Positions 1-10,668 of a stretch of DNA of 64,000 nt are shown here, one piece after another. The stretch covers positions 11,402,501-11,466,500 of the forward strand of contig JAPTOF010000006.1 in NCBI GenBank assembly GCA_028554755.1, written 5' to 3'. Both the position numbers and the translations under genes were made by a program. The notes under the pieces were generated by a model, which was given only the letters and a program-made list of their open reading frames with translations, searched no databases and was not told where the DNA came from. Within the stretch, counting starts at the first letter, position 1. Each line of letters starts with the position of its first letter. This DNA is from Cordia subcordata (taxonomy: Eukaryota; Streptophyta; Magnoliopsida; Boraginales; Cordiaceae).

Positions 1-280
1 ATTTGGGTCACTTGCCAACTCCACTCCTTACCTCGGAGGCGTACTCCTAGTTATTGTTCTTGCATGGCTAGGCGCAGCAAGGTCATTGGATAAGCAGTTT
101 ACTGCATTGCGCCAAGAAGAAGAGCTTGAGAAGGAGATGGAAAGAGCAGCCGTAAAGATCCCAGTTGTTGCTCAAGACAAAGAGGGTAACGGCTCCCTTG
201 TGAGCGGACCAGCTCTAAACCCTGCAGGGGGTGACTCAAGTGGCACTCCATCAGAACCATCATCTCCACGGAACATATGA
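1..280 (+). CDS. NTT: Plastidic ATP/ADP carrier (NTT/AATP type), C-terminal end only
   Basis: The reading frame is open from base 2 to the TGA at 278-280, so about 92 C-terminal residues are visible and the gene continues off the left edge. It starts inside the last membrane helix (GSLANSTPYLGG, then VLLVIVLAWLGAA). A charged stretch (LRQEEELEKEMERA), a KIPVV segment and a Ser/Pro/Gly-rich tail follow. From established knowledge, this order of helix, EEELEKEMERA, KIPVV and GNGSL is the C-terminus of the plant plastid-envelope nucleotide transporters (TLC family). These exchange cytosolic ATP for stromal ADP and phosphate. No intron is needed in the visible part. Family assignment rests on remembered motif similarity, supported by the neighbouring ECB2 and ABCG40 genes, which also sit beside NTT2 in Arabidopsis. 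Whether the full gene is intact cannot be judged here. Confidence 0.85.
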   Translation, partial: FGSLANSTPYLGGVLLVIVLAWLGAARSLDKQFTALRQEEELEKEMERAAVKIPVVAQDKEGNGSLVSGPALNPAGGDSSGTPSEPSSPRNI

Positions 281-800
281 TCTTGTGCTGGAGGCTTTGG
301 TGGTTCTAATATGATGATGTTGTTTCATTACCTTTAGAACAAGAGGATCTTGCGATTCTAGGATTTAGCATAAAAACGAAATCATTGAAAATTTGTTGGT
401 ATTAGGAATTTTTCCTATAAAAAAAAATTGAAAACAAAGGCATGTCAATGACATGAGGCCACTTTCTCATAGGAATAGTGATAGCACATCCTGTTTTATT
501 AAATTGCACATCCTGTTTTATTAAATTTTCACCAACTTTAAATTAGTCTTGGTTTTACATGTGCATGGTTTATATCAGTCTCTACTATTGCAGATTTTAT
601 CTTCTTGACATTGAATGTGCCATATCAAATTGTATGATGCTTCAGTTTAGGCAGTTAATTCAAGCTTTTCTTCAGAATTTCTTGGCTTAAGTTGATCTTG
701 TATCTCATATTGGAGTATTAAATTGTAGACTTTGTTATGTCATGTGTCAGTGCTTATGGATGTTCCAAGATTTTGAGATTTGCACCTCTAATATCTCACA
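281..800. other. Intergenic: 3' flank of the NTT gene
   Basis: AT-rich sequence with no supported gene. It probably begins with the NTT 3' UTR. A 23-base stretch containing CACATCCTGTTTTATTAAATT is repeated in tandem near 485-530. Nothing else stands out. Confidence 0.5.
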
Positions 801-1105
801 TTAATCGAAAATGTGTCTAATTTAGGTAATAATATGGGTCAACGATAGCAGTCGGTGGATTTGAGGTCTAACTAGTTATTTTTTTAACTTTATAACACTA
901 ATTTGCCTCACAAGCACATAATTAAGGACTTGGGATGTGACATCTCCATCAAATTAGTACATTAATCAACGACTTGTCTAATTTAAGTAATAATTTGGGT
1001 CAATGATACGAGTCAGTGGTTTTGAGGTCTAGCTAGTTATTTCAACTCCATAACGCTAATCTCTCACATGAATTCGTAATTAAGGACCTGAGGTGTGACA
1101 CCTCG
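801..1105. repeat. Direct repeat of about 161 bp, two diverged copies (LTR-like)
   Basis: Two copies begin near 801 and 961 with a spacing of 161 bp. Both carry GTCTAATTTA, then GGGTCAA, then TTTGAGGTCTA and AGTTATTT. Each ends in AATTAAGGAC followed by GTGACA. The TTGGTATGAG just after the second copy resembles a primer-binding site for initiator tRNA-Met, so these may be TRIM/LTR relics. There is no coding capacity. Confidence 0.55.
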
Positions 1106-2020
1106 CACAAATTGGTATGAGTTGCGTATTTATAGCAGCGCTTTGATTCGTTGTGGTGGCAGTGCAAATAGAGGGACATACCATTCTGTATTGGAACATT
1201 ATGGAACAAAGCAATACATATGCTCCTCCAACAAATGTTTCACCTGGAAAACGTTTTGTTTAGTTGTTTTTGCTTTTGAAACTGTTAGAAGCCTAGATAG
1301 CTTTTCCAGACAGAAAAACATATTACATGCATATATGCTGACATCAAAACAAACATCCTATGTACGAAGAATAATGTTCTATGTTATCTTTTGTTGTCTA
1401 TTTTGCAAGATAAAGTTTAGTATAGAAAAAAGATAAAAAGATAATATATAACAATACTATGTACATGTATCAAGTGAAATCATTATTGGATCATACACAT
1501 TCTCAAAAGCATATATAATTTTGAAAATGGCTTGCGTTGATTTATTATAACTATATTAACAATTATAGAAGAGAAATTAAGAATATGGAATCTTTAAAGA
1601 AAAATGAAAGTCTAAAATATTAAAGGAGCAAAAACATTAGTATGCCTAAAGATCTATAGGTTTCATTTTGTTTTTGTTTCTTGGTCGTAAAACTGATACT
1701 TTATTATAAAAATTATTGAACAATCACCGAAAAAATTAAAAGTTTTGTATAACATTTGTTATAACATAAATTAAGCGAGGTTTTTTTTTTTTTTTTTAAA
1801 ACACATGAAATTTGGTCCAACTTTAATGAAACACTGGGCATTTAACCACCCAATCAAATGGTAATGAATCACCCACCTTGCTTTTGACAATCCAATCAAC
1901 TACTCTTTTAGCAATTTTTCAGTCCGCTAAGCTCTAATAAAATGATTTCACTGTAATTTTCTTTGATCTCGTCATAATATCTATGAATGAAATGCACCAC
2001 TTGTAAAATGTCTTATGTCA
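1106..2020. other. Intergenic, no gene recognised
   Basis: AT-rich DNA with a T-homopolymer near 1781-1797. A 113-codon open frame at 1095-1436 has no recognisable domain and overlaps the end of the LTR-like repeat, so I do not call it a gene. Confidence 0.5.
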
Positions 2021-2500
2021 TAATTTATCAAAAGTTCACAACTATTGAATCTTACTTATAATGTCATATCGTTATGAACATATCATTTTTATTTTTTTTA
2101 TGAGCCTCATTCTCAAACCCAAACCAAAGTAGCATTCGAGCAATGTCACACCCTCGAGTCTTGACCTCTAGGCCTATAAGCAAGACTAGTATTATAAACA
2201 TAACAAATAATTATTTGAGTTATTAATCAATTGGCTTAAAATAATCAACCCAAATTATTATCAAACGTTCACAACTAATAAATCTTACTTATAATGTCAC
2301 GTTGTTATAAACAGATCATTTCCATTTCTTTTACGAGCGCCTCATTCTCCAACCCAAACCAAAGCAGCATTCAAGAAGCGTCATGTCCCCAAACCTAGAC
2401 CTTCAAGCCCATGAGACTAACGTTATAAGCCTAACAAGTAATTATTTTAGTAATTAAATCAATTGGTTCAAAATAATTAGTTTAAGTTATTAGTTATACC
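2021..2500. repeat. Direct repeat of about 233 bp, two diverged copies (LTR-like)
   Basis: Copy 1 starts near 2021 and copy 2 near 2257. Both share GTTCACAACTA, then AATCTTACTTATAATGTCA, CTCATTCTC, AACCCAAACCAAAG and AATCAATTGG in the same order. Read on the minus strand, both resemble the LTR-like unit seen at 3088-3420. They may be remnants of the same TRIM-like family in the opposite orientation. Confidence 0.6.
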
Positions 2501-2691
2501 CATGCTATCTACGTATAAATCACCTCAATGATCAAACGTGAGGCTTACAAGCAAGACCGGTTCATTTTGTTGGCAAGCCCATTATTGTACTTGTGGTCCG
2601 GAGATAAGAGAACCATGTCCCTCGTGCAGGGCCTTGTTGGGGTACATGTACCAAAAACTCATATAGACTTTTCAAAGAGACCAAAACCAAG

Positions 2692-2810
2692 ACAGTGTTT
2701 GGATTTGTTCATTTATGTACTTATAAATATTAAAAAAAAAATGTATTCTTTTACGTATTTTTTACTATTTAAGTGCTTATAAATATCAAATAAACAAAGC
2801 CAAACACCCT
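2692..2810. mobile_element. Small MITE with GTGTTTGG termini
   Basis: A left end with GTGTTTGGATTTGTTCATTTA faces a right end reading AAATAAACAAAGCCAAACACC. Inside, TTATAAATAT appears near both ends. The same type of terminus bounds the element at 22202-22314, so both belong to one family of non-autonomous elements. Target duplications are not clear. Confidence 0.6.
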
Positions 2811-3087
2811 CCTAAGTTCAGGAGACATATTTAGGCGTTAGCAAAAATGTCACCGGACCATACATATCACTACCAAAATAGACGATGAAATGAGAATCTT
2901 TCATCACGTGCACCATTGTTGACGGGACATCATCGTTTTGGAATGTCTAGGCATCCGCGCGTTTTCCTCACCACTGTACTTTTGGGATAAAATAAGGGAT
3001 CCAACTACTTATTTTATTCATACATTTGCTAGAGAGTATCGACAACTACAAAAATTATAATTGTAAGTTAATTTATGACTTGTTTAT
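2811..3087. other. Intergenic, nothing recognised
   Basis: No coding frame, RNA gene or repeat could be supported here. Confidence 0.5.
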
Positions 3088-3420
3088 AAATGAACAGTGT
3101 AAGTGTAATTAATGATTTGAGTTAATTATGGGCTAGTTAATTTGAGAGTTCAAAAATTATTTGTTATGTTTACTCATTCATAAACTTGGAGGTTTGGATT
3201 TGAAGGTGTAACATAATGGTGTTAGAGCCAAGTTAGCAATCAGATGTAGAGCTAATTGCTAGGCGAGACAAAGTGGCTTGTCAAGTCTTCAACTAAGAGT
3301 GATTGTAATATCGCACATAAGTGTAACTAATAACATGGACTAATCATTTTGAACCAATTAGTCTGAGGGAATAGTTTTTTGTTCCGCTTATAACATCATT
3401 TTGAAGATTTTCTTATTAGT
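3088..3420 (+). mobile_element. TRIM/LTR-like relic with a primer-binding-site-like motif
   Basis: A left LTR-like segment (about 3088-3213) ends in GTGTAACA. It is followed at 3217-3229 by TGGTGTTAGAGCC, close to the initiator-Met tRNA primer-binding consensus TGGTATCAGAGC. A second LTR-like segment starts at TGTAATATCGCACATAAG near 3302 and includes ATGGACTAATCATTTTGA. The short internal region has no coding potential. This matches terminal-repeat retrotransposons in miniature, but it is diverged and its ends are uncertain. Confidence 0.45.
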
Positions 3421-4331
3421 ACTCGCTTTTTGTATATTGTACAATGTAACTAATGGTTTAATTTAATTAATGTAATTAACTAGGACCATTTTTTTTTTTT
3501 GGTGAGAAATCTACCAAAGCTATTTGAGATTATAGGGATAGAGAGAAGACAAGTAATATTAATGCAATATTCCCAGAACAATGACCTATCGTGTCTTATA
3601 CCTGGTATATGGAGAACAAAATTCATTACAGCACCACATGAGAACGAAAAAGACTTCTAACGGTTCTTTTTCAATCCCACATTTTCTTAGCCTTTTATCT
3701 TCTTTGTGGCTCACGTTCACTTAAAGCTAACTGGTTTTAGAATAAAACCTACATTTCTTAATCATGTTGTTACATTATACATAAATTACAAGATTTAAGT
3801 CCACTATACATGGTTTTGTGCAAATGATTAATTGACTTTGTTAATAGATCACACTGATTCTTAATCCCTCCAATTTGTTCATCGTGCACATCCATTCATA
3901 CAGTGACCTATCCCTTTATAGCATATTCATTATGCACATCCATTTACGTACCGACCATCTTGCAAGCAGTCCACTAAAACTGTATCTCATTTACTCACGT
4001 GAACGGCAGATCATTATTTTTGCACAATTCCCAAATCTTAGTAATCATAAGTAGAGAATCGTTTTTACAAAATTTCCAAATCTCAGTAATCATAAGTTTT
4101 GCCATAAAATTTTTGGTAACAGATAAAACAAAAATGTCGATGACACCAATAATTTTGTTGGTTTAGTGTATGCTTGTTTCATGCTGAAGTAATTTAATAG
4201 TAGTATGGCATGTGAAAAAGAGTAGTCAAGTCATGCTTATCTTTCTTTAGTACTCCAAAAAGAAGAAAAAGAAAAACACTCAAGACTTGCACTAAAGCTC
4301 CATTGATGAAACAATCTCTAGCTTTTCCAAG
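3421..4331. other. Intergenic, upstream region of the NPH3-domain gene
   Basis: AT-rich with no coding frame. Two short similar blocks (CCAAATCTTAGTAATCATAAG and CCAAATCTCAGTAATCATAAG) occur near 4031 and 4076. The 5' UTR of the downstream gene presumably lies in the last hundred bases. No TATA box can be assigned with confidence. Confidence 0.4.
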
Positions 4332-6391
4332 ATGAACAAGCTAGCATTGCCTGAGACCACCACCACCACCACATTTGCTGCAAAGCCAACACAATTTGCA
4401 GAAGATTGTTGGTTTGATGATGCGAGCATTCTTGACATGGACTACTTTGTTAAAACAGTAGTCGGCATTAAGGCCAAAGGAGTCAGGCCTGAGCTGATTG
4501 GCTCAATCATCACACATTATGCCTCAAAATGGCTCCCTGATTTGTCATCAGGGGGTGATTTAGAAGCCGAAAAATGCCTAATCCATGTCGATGGATCCCC
4601 AGAAAGCGTCACGGCTTCATGGATGAAGAAGAGGTTCTGTGTGGAGACACTGGTGGGAATTTTGCCACCAGAGAAAGACTCCATTCCCTGCAATTTCACC
4701 CTCAGGCTGCTGAGGATTGCCAACATGGTTGGGGCCGAACCGGCCTATCGCACAGAGCTGGAGAAGAGAGTTTCATGGCAGCTTGATCAGGCTTCATTGA
4801 AGGAGCTAATGATACCTTCATTTAGTCACACTTGTGGCACATTGTTAGATGTTGAGCTTGTTCTGAGGCTGGTTCAGGGGTTTGTGAGCATGGATGAAGC
4901 AGTCAGGAGTGGTGCTGCACTTGTCAAGGTGGCTAAGCTTGTGGATTGTTACCTTGCTGAAGCAGCTGTTGATTCTAACTTGACATTGTCTGAGTTTATT
5001 GCTCTTGCTACGGCGCTTCCTAGCCATGCTCGCGCTATTGATGATGGACTATATCGCGCCATTGATACGTATCTCAAAGTAAGTCATATCCTTGTTTCTC
5101 TGTAAAAACTTAGATAAATTCTTATGGCTACAGTGATGTACTCAGCTTAACTAAATTGCTGTGCTTAATCTTAATTATGCTTGTGTTTGGCATGTAAAGA
5201 TAGCTTATTAGGAATACTTGGATAATAGAAAAACGGGTGATATCTAACATTGCTCTCTAATCATTCTTTATGGACCGGAAAGCGTTTGGTTGTGGACCCT
5301 GGGAGCAAAAAAGTGGAGAAAAAGAGGGAACTATGAAGATGATGAAATGTACATAATGGATGTATATGAAAAGTAGTTTCATGTATAGTCACAAGCACTA
5401 GATTCTTCAGCTAAACAGGCACGCAGGTAGGGCACTTGACTGCTGTGCCTCAGAAATAAGTGCTTTTTATCATTTGGAAAAGTAACCATGATTGTGAAAA
5501 TTTGGCTTATCTATTGTCTGCCCTGAGCAAAAATGCCTGGCACGAGATGCACATTGCCACATGGGTGGTCACTTGAAGAATTGGTATGTAGCAGGTTGAG
5601 GCTAATTCTAGTATTTGCTAACCAACTAACATATTTTAATGCTTCGCGAAATATGGAATAATTCTTGGTTTGTGCCTTGACATTGTTTGGTGGGTGCGTG
5701 CGTCAAGCTATGTCCCAAAAGTACCCATCAATGGCGCAGCACACATATGCCGGGCTCATAGATATGACTATAGAGGATGTGTAAGCAAAGCCTTGTAAGT
5801 TGTAGGTTCTGATTAGGCTTCATTATTTCCTGGCAGACACATCCAGGGCTGTCCAAGCAAGAGAGGAAAAGTCTCTGCAGGTTGATTGATAGCCGAAAGC
5901 TCTCAACAGAGGCATCCCTGCACGCGGCTCAAAACGAACGCTTGCCTGTCCGGGCTGTAATCCAGGTGCTCTTCTCAGAGCAAAACAAACTCAACACCAA
6001 GCATAACATCGACTGGAGCAAGCATAACATCGACTGGAGTGGATCCTTCAGCAGTGCTAGAAGTCCAAACACCGGCCTGGAGGTCCCTGCTCGGTGCCAT
6101 TCAAAGCGTGAAATGAGCATTCAACAGATGGAAATAAAGAGGTTAAAAGAAGATGTCCTCAGGCTGCAGAGTCAGTGCATGAGTATGCAGGGCCAGATAG
6201 AGAGGTTGCAGGAGAAGAAGAGAGGGATTTTCAGCTGGAAAAAAATTGGAATACCTTCATTCAAAAACAACGTTCTTAGAGATGTTGAAGGACAAAGTGA
6301 GGTCGGATATGGAAGGCAAACACCTACGGATGTCAAGGCCAGGCTCGTACGAGGTAAAACCCTGAACAAGTGGAGAAAATCCTTGTCTTGA
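4332..6391 (+). CDS. NPH3-domain protein without BTB domain (At1g52770/At3g15570 type), 433 aa
   Basis: Two exons, 4332-5078 and 5837-6391, with donor AAA|GTAAGT and acceptor GGCAG|ACAC. The spliced frame is continuous (249 + 184 codons) and reads YLK|THPGLSK across the junction. The NPH3 domain starts near residue 26 with [14 protein letters not shown] and runs through [19 protein letters not shown] and [29 protein letters not shown] coiled coil ([26 protein letters not shown]) and a basic tail follow. NPH3/RPT2 proteins usually begin with a BTB/POZ domain. Here the start codon leads straight to NPH3, as in the short Arabidopsis subgroup of about 450 aa, so absence of BTB is probably normal. 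Family members act in phototropin or auxin-related signalling, often as cullin-3 adaptors; without BTB that role is doubtful. A 21-bp in-frame duplication (5998-6039) repeats KHNIDWS. The 758-bp intron holds nothing recognisable. Confidence 0.9.
5998..6039 (+). repeat. 21-bp in-frame tandem duplication inside the NPH3-domain exon
   Basis: The unit CAAGCATAACATCGACTGGAG is present twice with no mismatch. It duplicates seven residues (KHNIDWS) just before the GSF motif, in a part of the protein where family members normally carry one HxDWSGS-like segment. Confidence 0.9.
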
Positions 6392-7300
6392 AACTGGAAA
6401 AAACTAAGGGGCTTGTAATGCTTTGTTAGTAGCACAACAATGTTTTCTTTGTTCATGTGTTATCATGTAATATGGATCCTCTTTTTTTCTTATTTTCCTT
6501 CTGAATAAATAGTTTACTACTATTGGAATAGCATATTTTGCATCACCAACCTGTGTTTTTGCTTATTCTTTTCCATTTCCTCTCATCATTTCCTTAGTGA
6601 TTTTGTTCAAAAGTGATTATACATAATCACAAAACAATAAGCCTCAAATTACAGCCACATGTAAATTGAAGTTTGACATTACTAAATTTACACCTAATGT
6701 CAAATGCATGTGGATCACCATTAGTCACTAAAAAATTCAATGCTGAGCAAGCCTGTTGATTGATATAATGTCAAGTTGGCATAAGATTGAAACTGAAATT
6801 GTAAGAAATCAATTTCTCAAGGAATATTATGAACTACCACATTTTAATACTGATTGGTTTTTAGTTTATTCCAAGTTACAATTTAGCGTTAGGTAGCCCC
6901 CGATTCAACGGCCAATAAGTTTACGGGTTAGTGGGGGTTGCAGTCTCAGTTATCCGTTTGGAAAAAGATATTTTAAATCCACTCCTGTTCCAGGTTCATC
7001 TATTGGAATCAATACACCTACTTCGTCTAGTCAATGTAGTGAACCACTGGAGATAAAAAATGATATTGCTGAGTAGTTTTTGTCAATTTTGAGTATTTAA
7101 ATAGATAGTTGAGATTTAAAAAGACTTGAGATTTAAAGAAGACCATGTAATGATTCGAAGAAAAGGTTGACTATTGCTGATGATCAAATGTGCTACAGCC
7201 CACTTATTAAGCACCAGACAGCAATGATTTGCAAGTCTTTCCAAAGCTACTACAGTAGAAAAAAACCAATCCATTTGATTCAAATCAACCGATTATTAGT
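6392..7300. other. Intergenic between NPH3-domain gene and NLR relic
   Basis: Contains the 3' UTR of the upstream gene with a plausible AATAAA polyadenylation signal at 6504-6509. The rest is AT-rich, with no coding frame or repeat recognised. Confidence 0.5.
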
Positions 7301-9636
7301 ATGGCTGACCCTGTGATTTCATTACTACTGGAGAGATTGGCTGATCTTATCGAAAAAAAAGTGAGCGAGGAGATAAATTTGGTGAGGGGTGTCAAGAAAG
7401 AAGTTTGCAAACTCTCTGCGGTGTTGAGAACAATCCAAAGTGTGCTGAATGATGCAGAGAAGAGAACTGTGGAGGATGAGACGGTGAAAAATTGGCTGGA
7501 ACAGCTTGAGGATGCTTTCTACGACATGGATGATGTGTTGGATGAATGGAAAACTGCCGTGCTCAAGAGACAGATTGGAGGAGATGAGGAAGCTCCCCTT
7601 CCTGAGAATGAGATGAAGGTGAGTTGCTCTATCTTATCCCCTTTTTCTTGCTTCAAACAAGTGTCTACACGTCGTGATATTGCCTTGAAAATAAAGGAAT
7701 TGAACGAGAGGCTAGATTTTATTGATAAACAGAAGGATCAGTACAATTTTCTTCCGAGTAAGGAGTATGCGTCTTGGTGACAACAAGGAGTGAAGGCGTT
7801 GCAAAGAGTATGCATGCTGCTCACATACATCGCTTGGATCAATTGTCTGATGCTGATTGTTGGTCTTTGGTCCATCGGATAGCATTTTCTGTCCAGAGGG
7901 AGCCAAATCACGAGAAATTTGAAGATATTGGTAGGGAAATAGCTAAAAGATGCAAGGGCTTGCCACTAGCTGCAAAGACTATGGGAAGTCTCTTGCTTCT
8001 GAAAAATACAATAGATGAGTGGAAAAGTGTTTTAGAGAGTAAGATTTGGGAATTGAATAAAGTGGAAGTGGAGCTTTTTCCTCATCTATACTTGAGTTAC
8101 AGTCATTTGCCACTTCCACTGCGACGTTGTTTCTCATATTGTGCCATATTCCCAAACGATTATGTGGTAGAAGCAGATAAGTTGATCAAAATATGGATGG
8201 CTCAAGGTTATCTGGGCTCGAGTAGAAATGAAGATCAGATGCAACAAAGAGGGCGAGAGTATCTTGAGGATTTGGCGACCCGTTCATTCTTCCAGGACTT
8301 GAGAAGAGATGAAAGTGACGGAAGGATTCTGTCGTGTAAAATGCATGATATAGTTCACGACTTTGCTCAGTATCTTAGAAGAACTGAATGCTTCACGGTT
8401 GAAAGAGTCGAAGGATTGGCAGAGGGAATGGCAAACACGTCGAGCCAAAAGGCCTACCGTCATCTAACCTGGCTATCTTCTTTTGAGGCCACAACATCAC
8501 CTTCAATAACTGGTTTTGGAAAACTCCGCACATTTTTTGGTGCAAACTTTCACGAAATGCAGCTTCTGGCAGAGATCTTTCGTCACATGAAGTATGTTCA
8601 CGTGTTGAGTTTCCACAGCGGTTGCCTGCAAAGACTTCCAGATGAAATTGGAAACCTGGTTCATCTGAGGTACCTTGACCTGAGTGACAATCCACTGGAG
8701 CAACTCCCTGAAACGGTTTGTGATCTATGCAATTTGCAGACACTGAATCTTCAAAGATGTGGTGTCATCTGGAAACTCCCCCAAGAGATAAAAAAACTAA
8801 CAAACCTGAGGCACCTTTTAACAGAGAAAACAGGTCGTCTGAAACGGTTTCCAGAGCGACTAGAGAAGTTAACCGGACTCCAGACGCTCAGCTACTTCCA
8901 AGCCGGCATAGGATTCAATAAATTGGGATTTCTGCACAGGTTAACCCAAATTGGAGGGCGTCTAGAGATCCAGTTATATGGCCTGATGAACGAAACAGAT
9001 GTGATCGATGCTGAAAAAGCAGGACTAGCTAACAAAACAAATATTCAGCATTTGAAATTAAATTTCGGCATGGAGATAAGACTCGACGTGCTTGAAGCTC
9101 TGCAACCACCTCCTAACCTGGAAAGGTTAGAGATGTGTGGCTATAAGGGCTTAAACTTCCCGAACTGGATGACTACATCCCTCCACAATCTGCGTGAGCT
9201 CGTTATCAAAGAATGCCAAAACTATGTCTCTCTGCCTCCTCTCTGGAAACTGCAGTCTCTTGAGAAACTTGAGATTGCCACAATGAGGTCCATGAAACGC
9301 ATAGGCCTTGAATTTTTTGGAATAACAAGTCCATCTTCATCATCATCATCGTCATTGCCTACAGTTGCATTCCCGAAGCTGAAGAGATTAAGTTTTCTGG
9401 ATTGCATAGAATGGGAAGAATGGGAAGACGCGACAGACAAAGAACATCTTGTCTCAGTAATGCCATGTCTTGAGGAGTTAATTGTAAGTGGATGCAAAGA
9501 GCTGAAGGCATTGCCTGATCAACTTCTCAGCATGATCTCCACATTGAAGCATTTGAGCATTCAAGACTCCACACAACTGTTAGAAAGATATGGAGCTGAT
9601 GAAAAGCAAGCCAAAATTGCCTTGGCAAAGAACTAA
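7301..9636 (+). pseudogene. CC-NB-LRR (CNL) resistance gene lacking the N-terminal core of NB-ARC
   Basis: A frame at 7301-7780 (159 codons) encodes an Rx-type coiled-coil domain starting MADPVISLLLERL, with the EDVID-like motif EDAFYDMDDVLDEW. It ends in TGA. A second frame, shifted, is open at 7774-9636. It begins in the RNBS-B region (LVTTRSEGVAKSM) and continues with GLPLA (CKGLPLAAKT), RNBS-D (CFSYCAIFPNDY) and an intact MHD motif (KMHDIVHDFAQYL). Leucine-rich repeats follow (for example LRYLDLSDNPLEQLPE). The P-loop, RNBS-A and kinase-2 motifs are missing, roughly 110-140 residues in related proteins. Only about 8 bp separate the two frames, so an intron cannot hide the missing part. 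The segment looks deleted, with a frame change and an in-frame TAA at 7759-7761. Known family members bind ATP/ADP and trigger immunity. This copy cannot do so as one protein, though the free CC domain or the LRR part could still be expressed. Confidence 0.85.
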
Positions 9637-10668
9637 TCTACTTCTGTGACCTTGTTTTTGCTGTATGTAAAATGTTGTCAAAAAGACTTGCAAAATGTTA
9701 CAACTATTCCTATGCCACCATTTACCACTCGAAGGTACTATTGTCACGTGTTGTTGATTTTATAACCATGAAGACATGTCTTTTGTATCGCACGTACCTT
9801 TTTCACTTCTATAAATTCTCTATATTTGGTCTCGGGTGTATGATTATTAAACTGTGTGGCTCTTGCTAACTAGCTAAATTTCAGGAATTTCCATGTTGGT
9901 GCAAATATCAGAACACAAATCAGAAATTTTAAAATAAGGGATTTTCAAACTGAGATTTACCTCCCTTAAATGTAGAGTAGTTGAGAGCTCCTGTTACAAG
10001 ATTAACGTAAAAAATCTGTTTGTATAAAATTGAAATAGGAGTTTCTTAAATTAAGAGATAATTTATAACAGAGAACTAGAGAAATTTAGACATTACAAAA
10101 AATAAAATACATGTCCTTTTAGTAGATGTCATATGTCGTTACTTTTTTTTTTCCCAAGGCTCTCTTCTATCCAATAAATTATTTAGTTTACCCTTTTATA
10201 TATGCAACAATTACCTAATCTAAATAAATTTAATCATTAATCAATAATACTATATTGCATATAAAAATAACATTAAAAAATGTTTTACTATTTTTTATCA
10301 AATTATTTTTTTAATTTCTACTTTGTCAATTTAATTATTTTATTTGATTAATGAACATCGCTCAAACACAATTTAAATGCTTTATTCAATTCTCATAAAA
10401 ACCTGATTAATATTAAACACTTACCAAAATTTAAATTTTAAAAAATATATTTGTTTTCATCCTCACATAAAATGTAAAAATGGCCGTTAATAATAAATAA
10501 GCATATCAAAAACGCACATTTTCCGGTGCATTACGTGGACATACTTTAGTTAGAAAATAAAACTCTAGGTATCTTTTCCAACTCCTCTCCAAAAATAGAA
10601 AAAAAATAGTTAAAAATAATTTTTTAAATAAAAAGCACAAAAATCTACCAAAAATAATACATATTTAA
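9637..10668. other. Intergenic, no gene recognised
   Basis: AT-rich flank of the NLR relic. The 65-codon open frame at 9672-9869 shows no domain and is likely chance. Nothing else is supported. Confidence 0.5.

Noticed and set aside
1095..1436. 113-codon open frame
   Set aside because: No recognisable domain, starts inside an LTR-like repeat, and its composition matches AT-rich spacer.
4332..4340. Missing BTB exon upstream of the NPH3-domain gene (truncated gene)
   Set aside because: No BTB-like coding sequence upstream, and a known short subgroup of about 450 aa naturally lacks BTB.
7740..7790. A short intron joining the CC and LRR frames of the NLR
   Set aside because: GTAAGG at 7758 looks like a donor, but no room or acceptor exists, and the NB-ARC core would still be absent.
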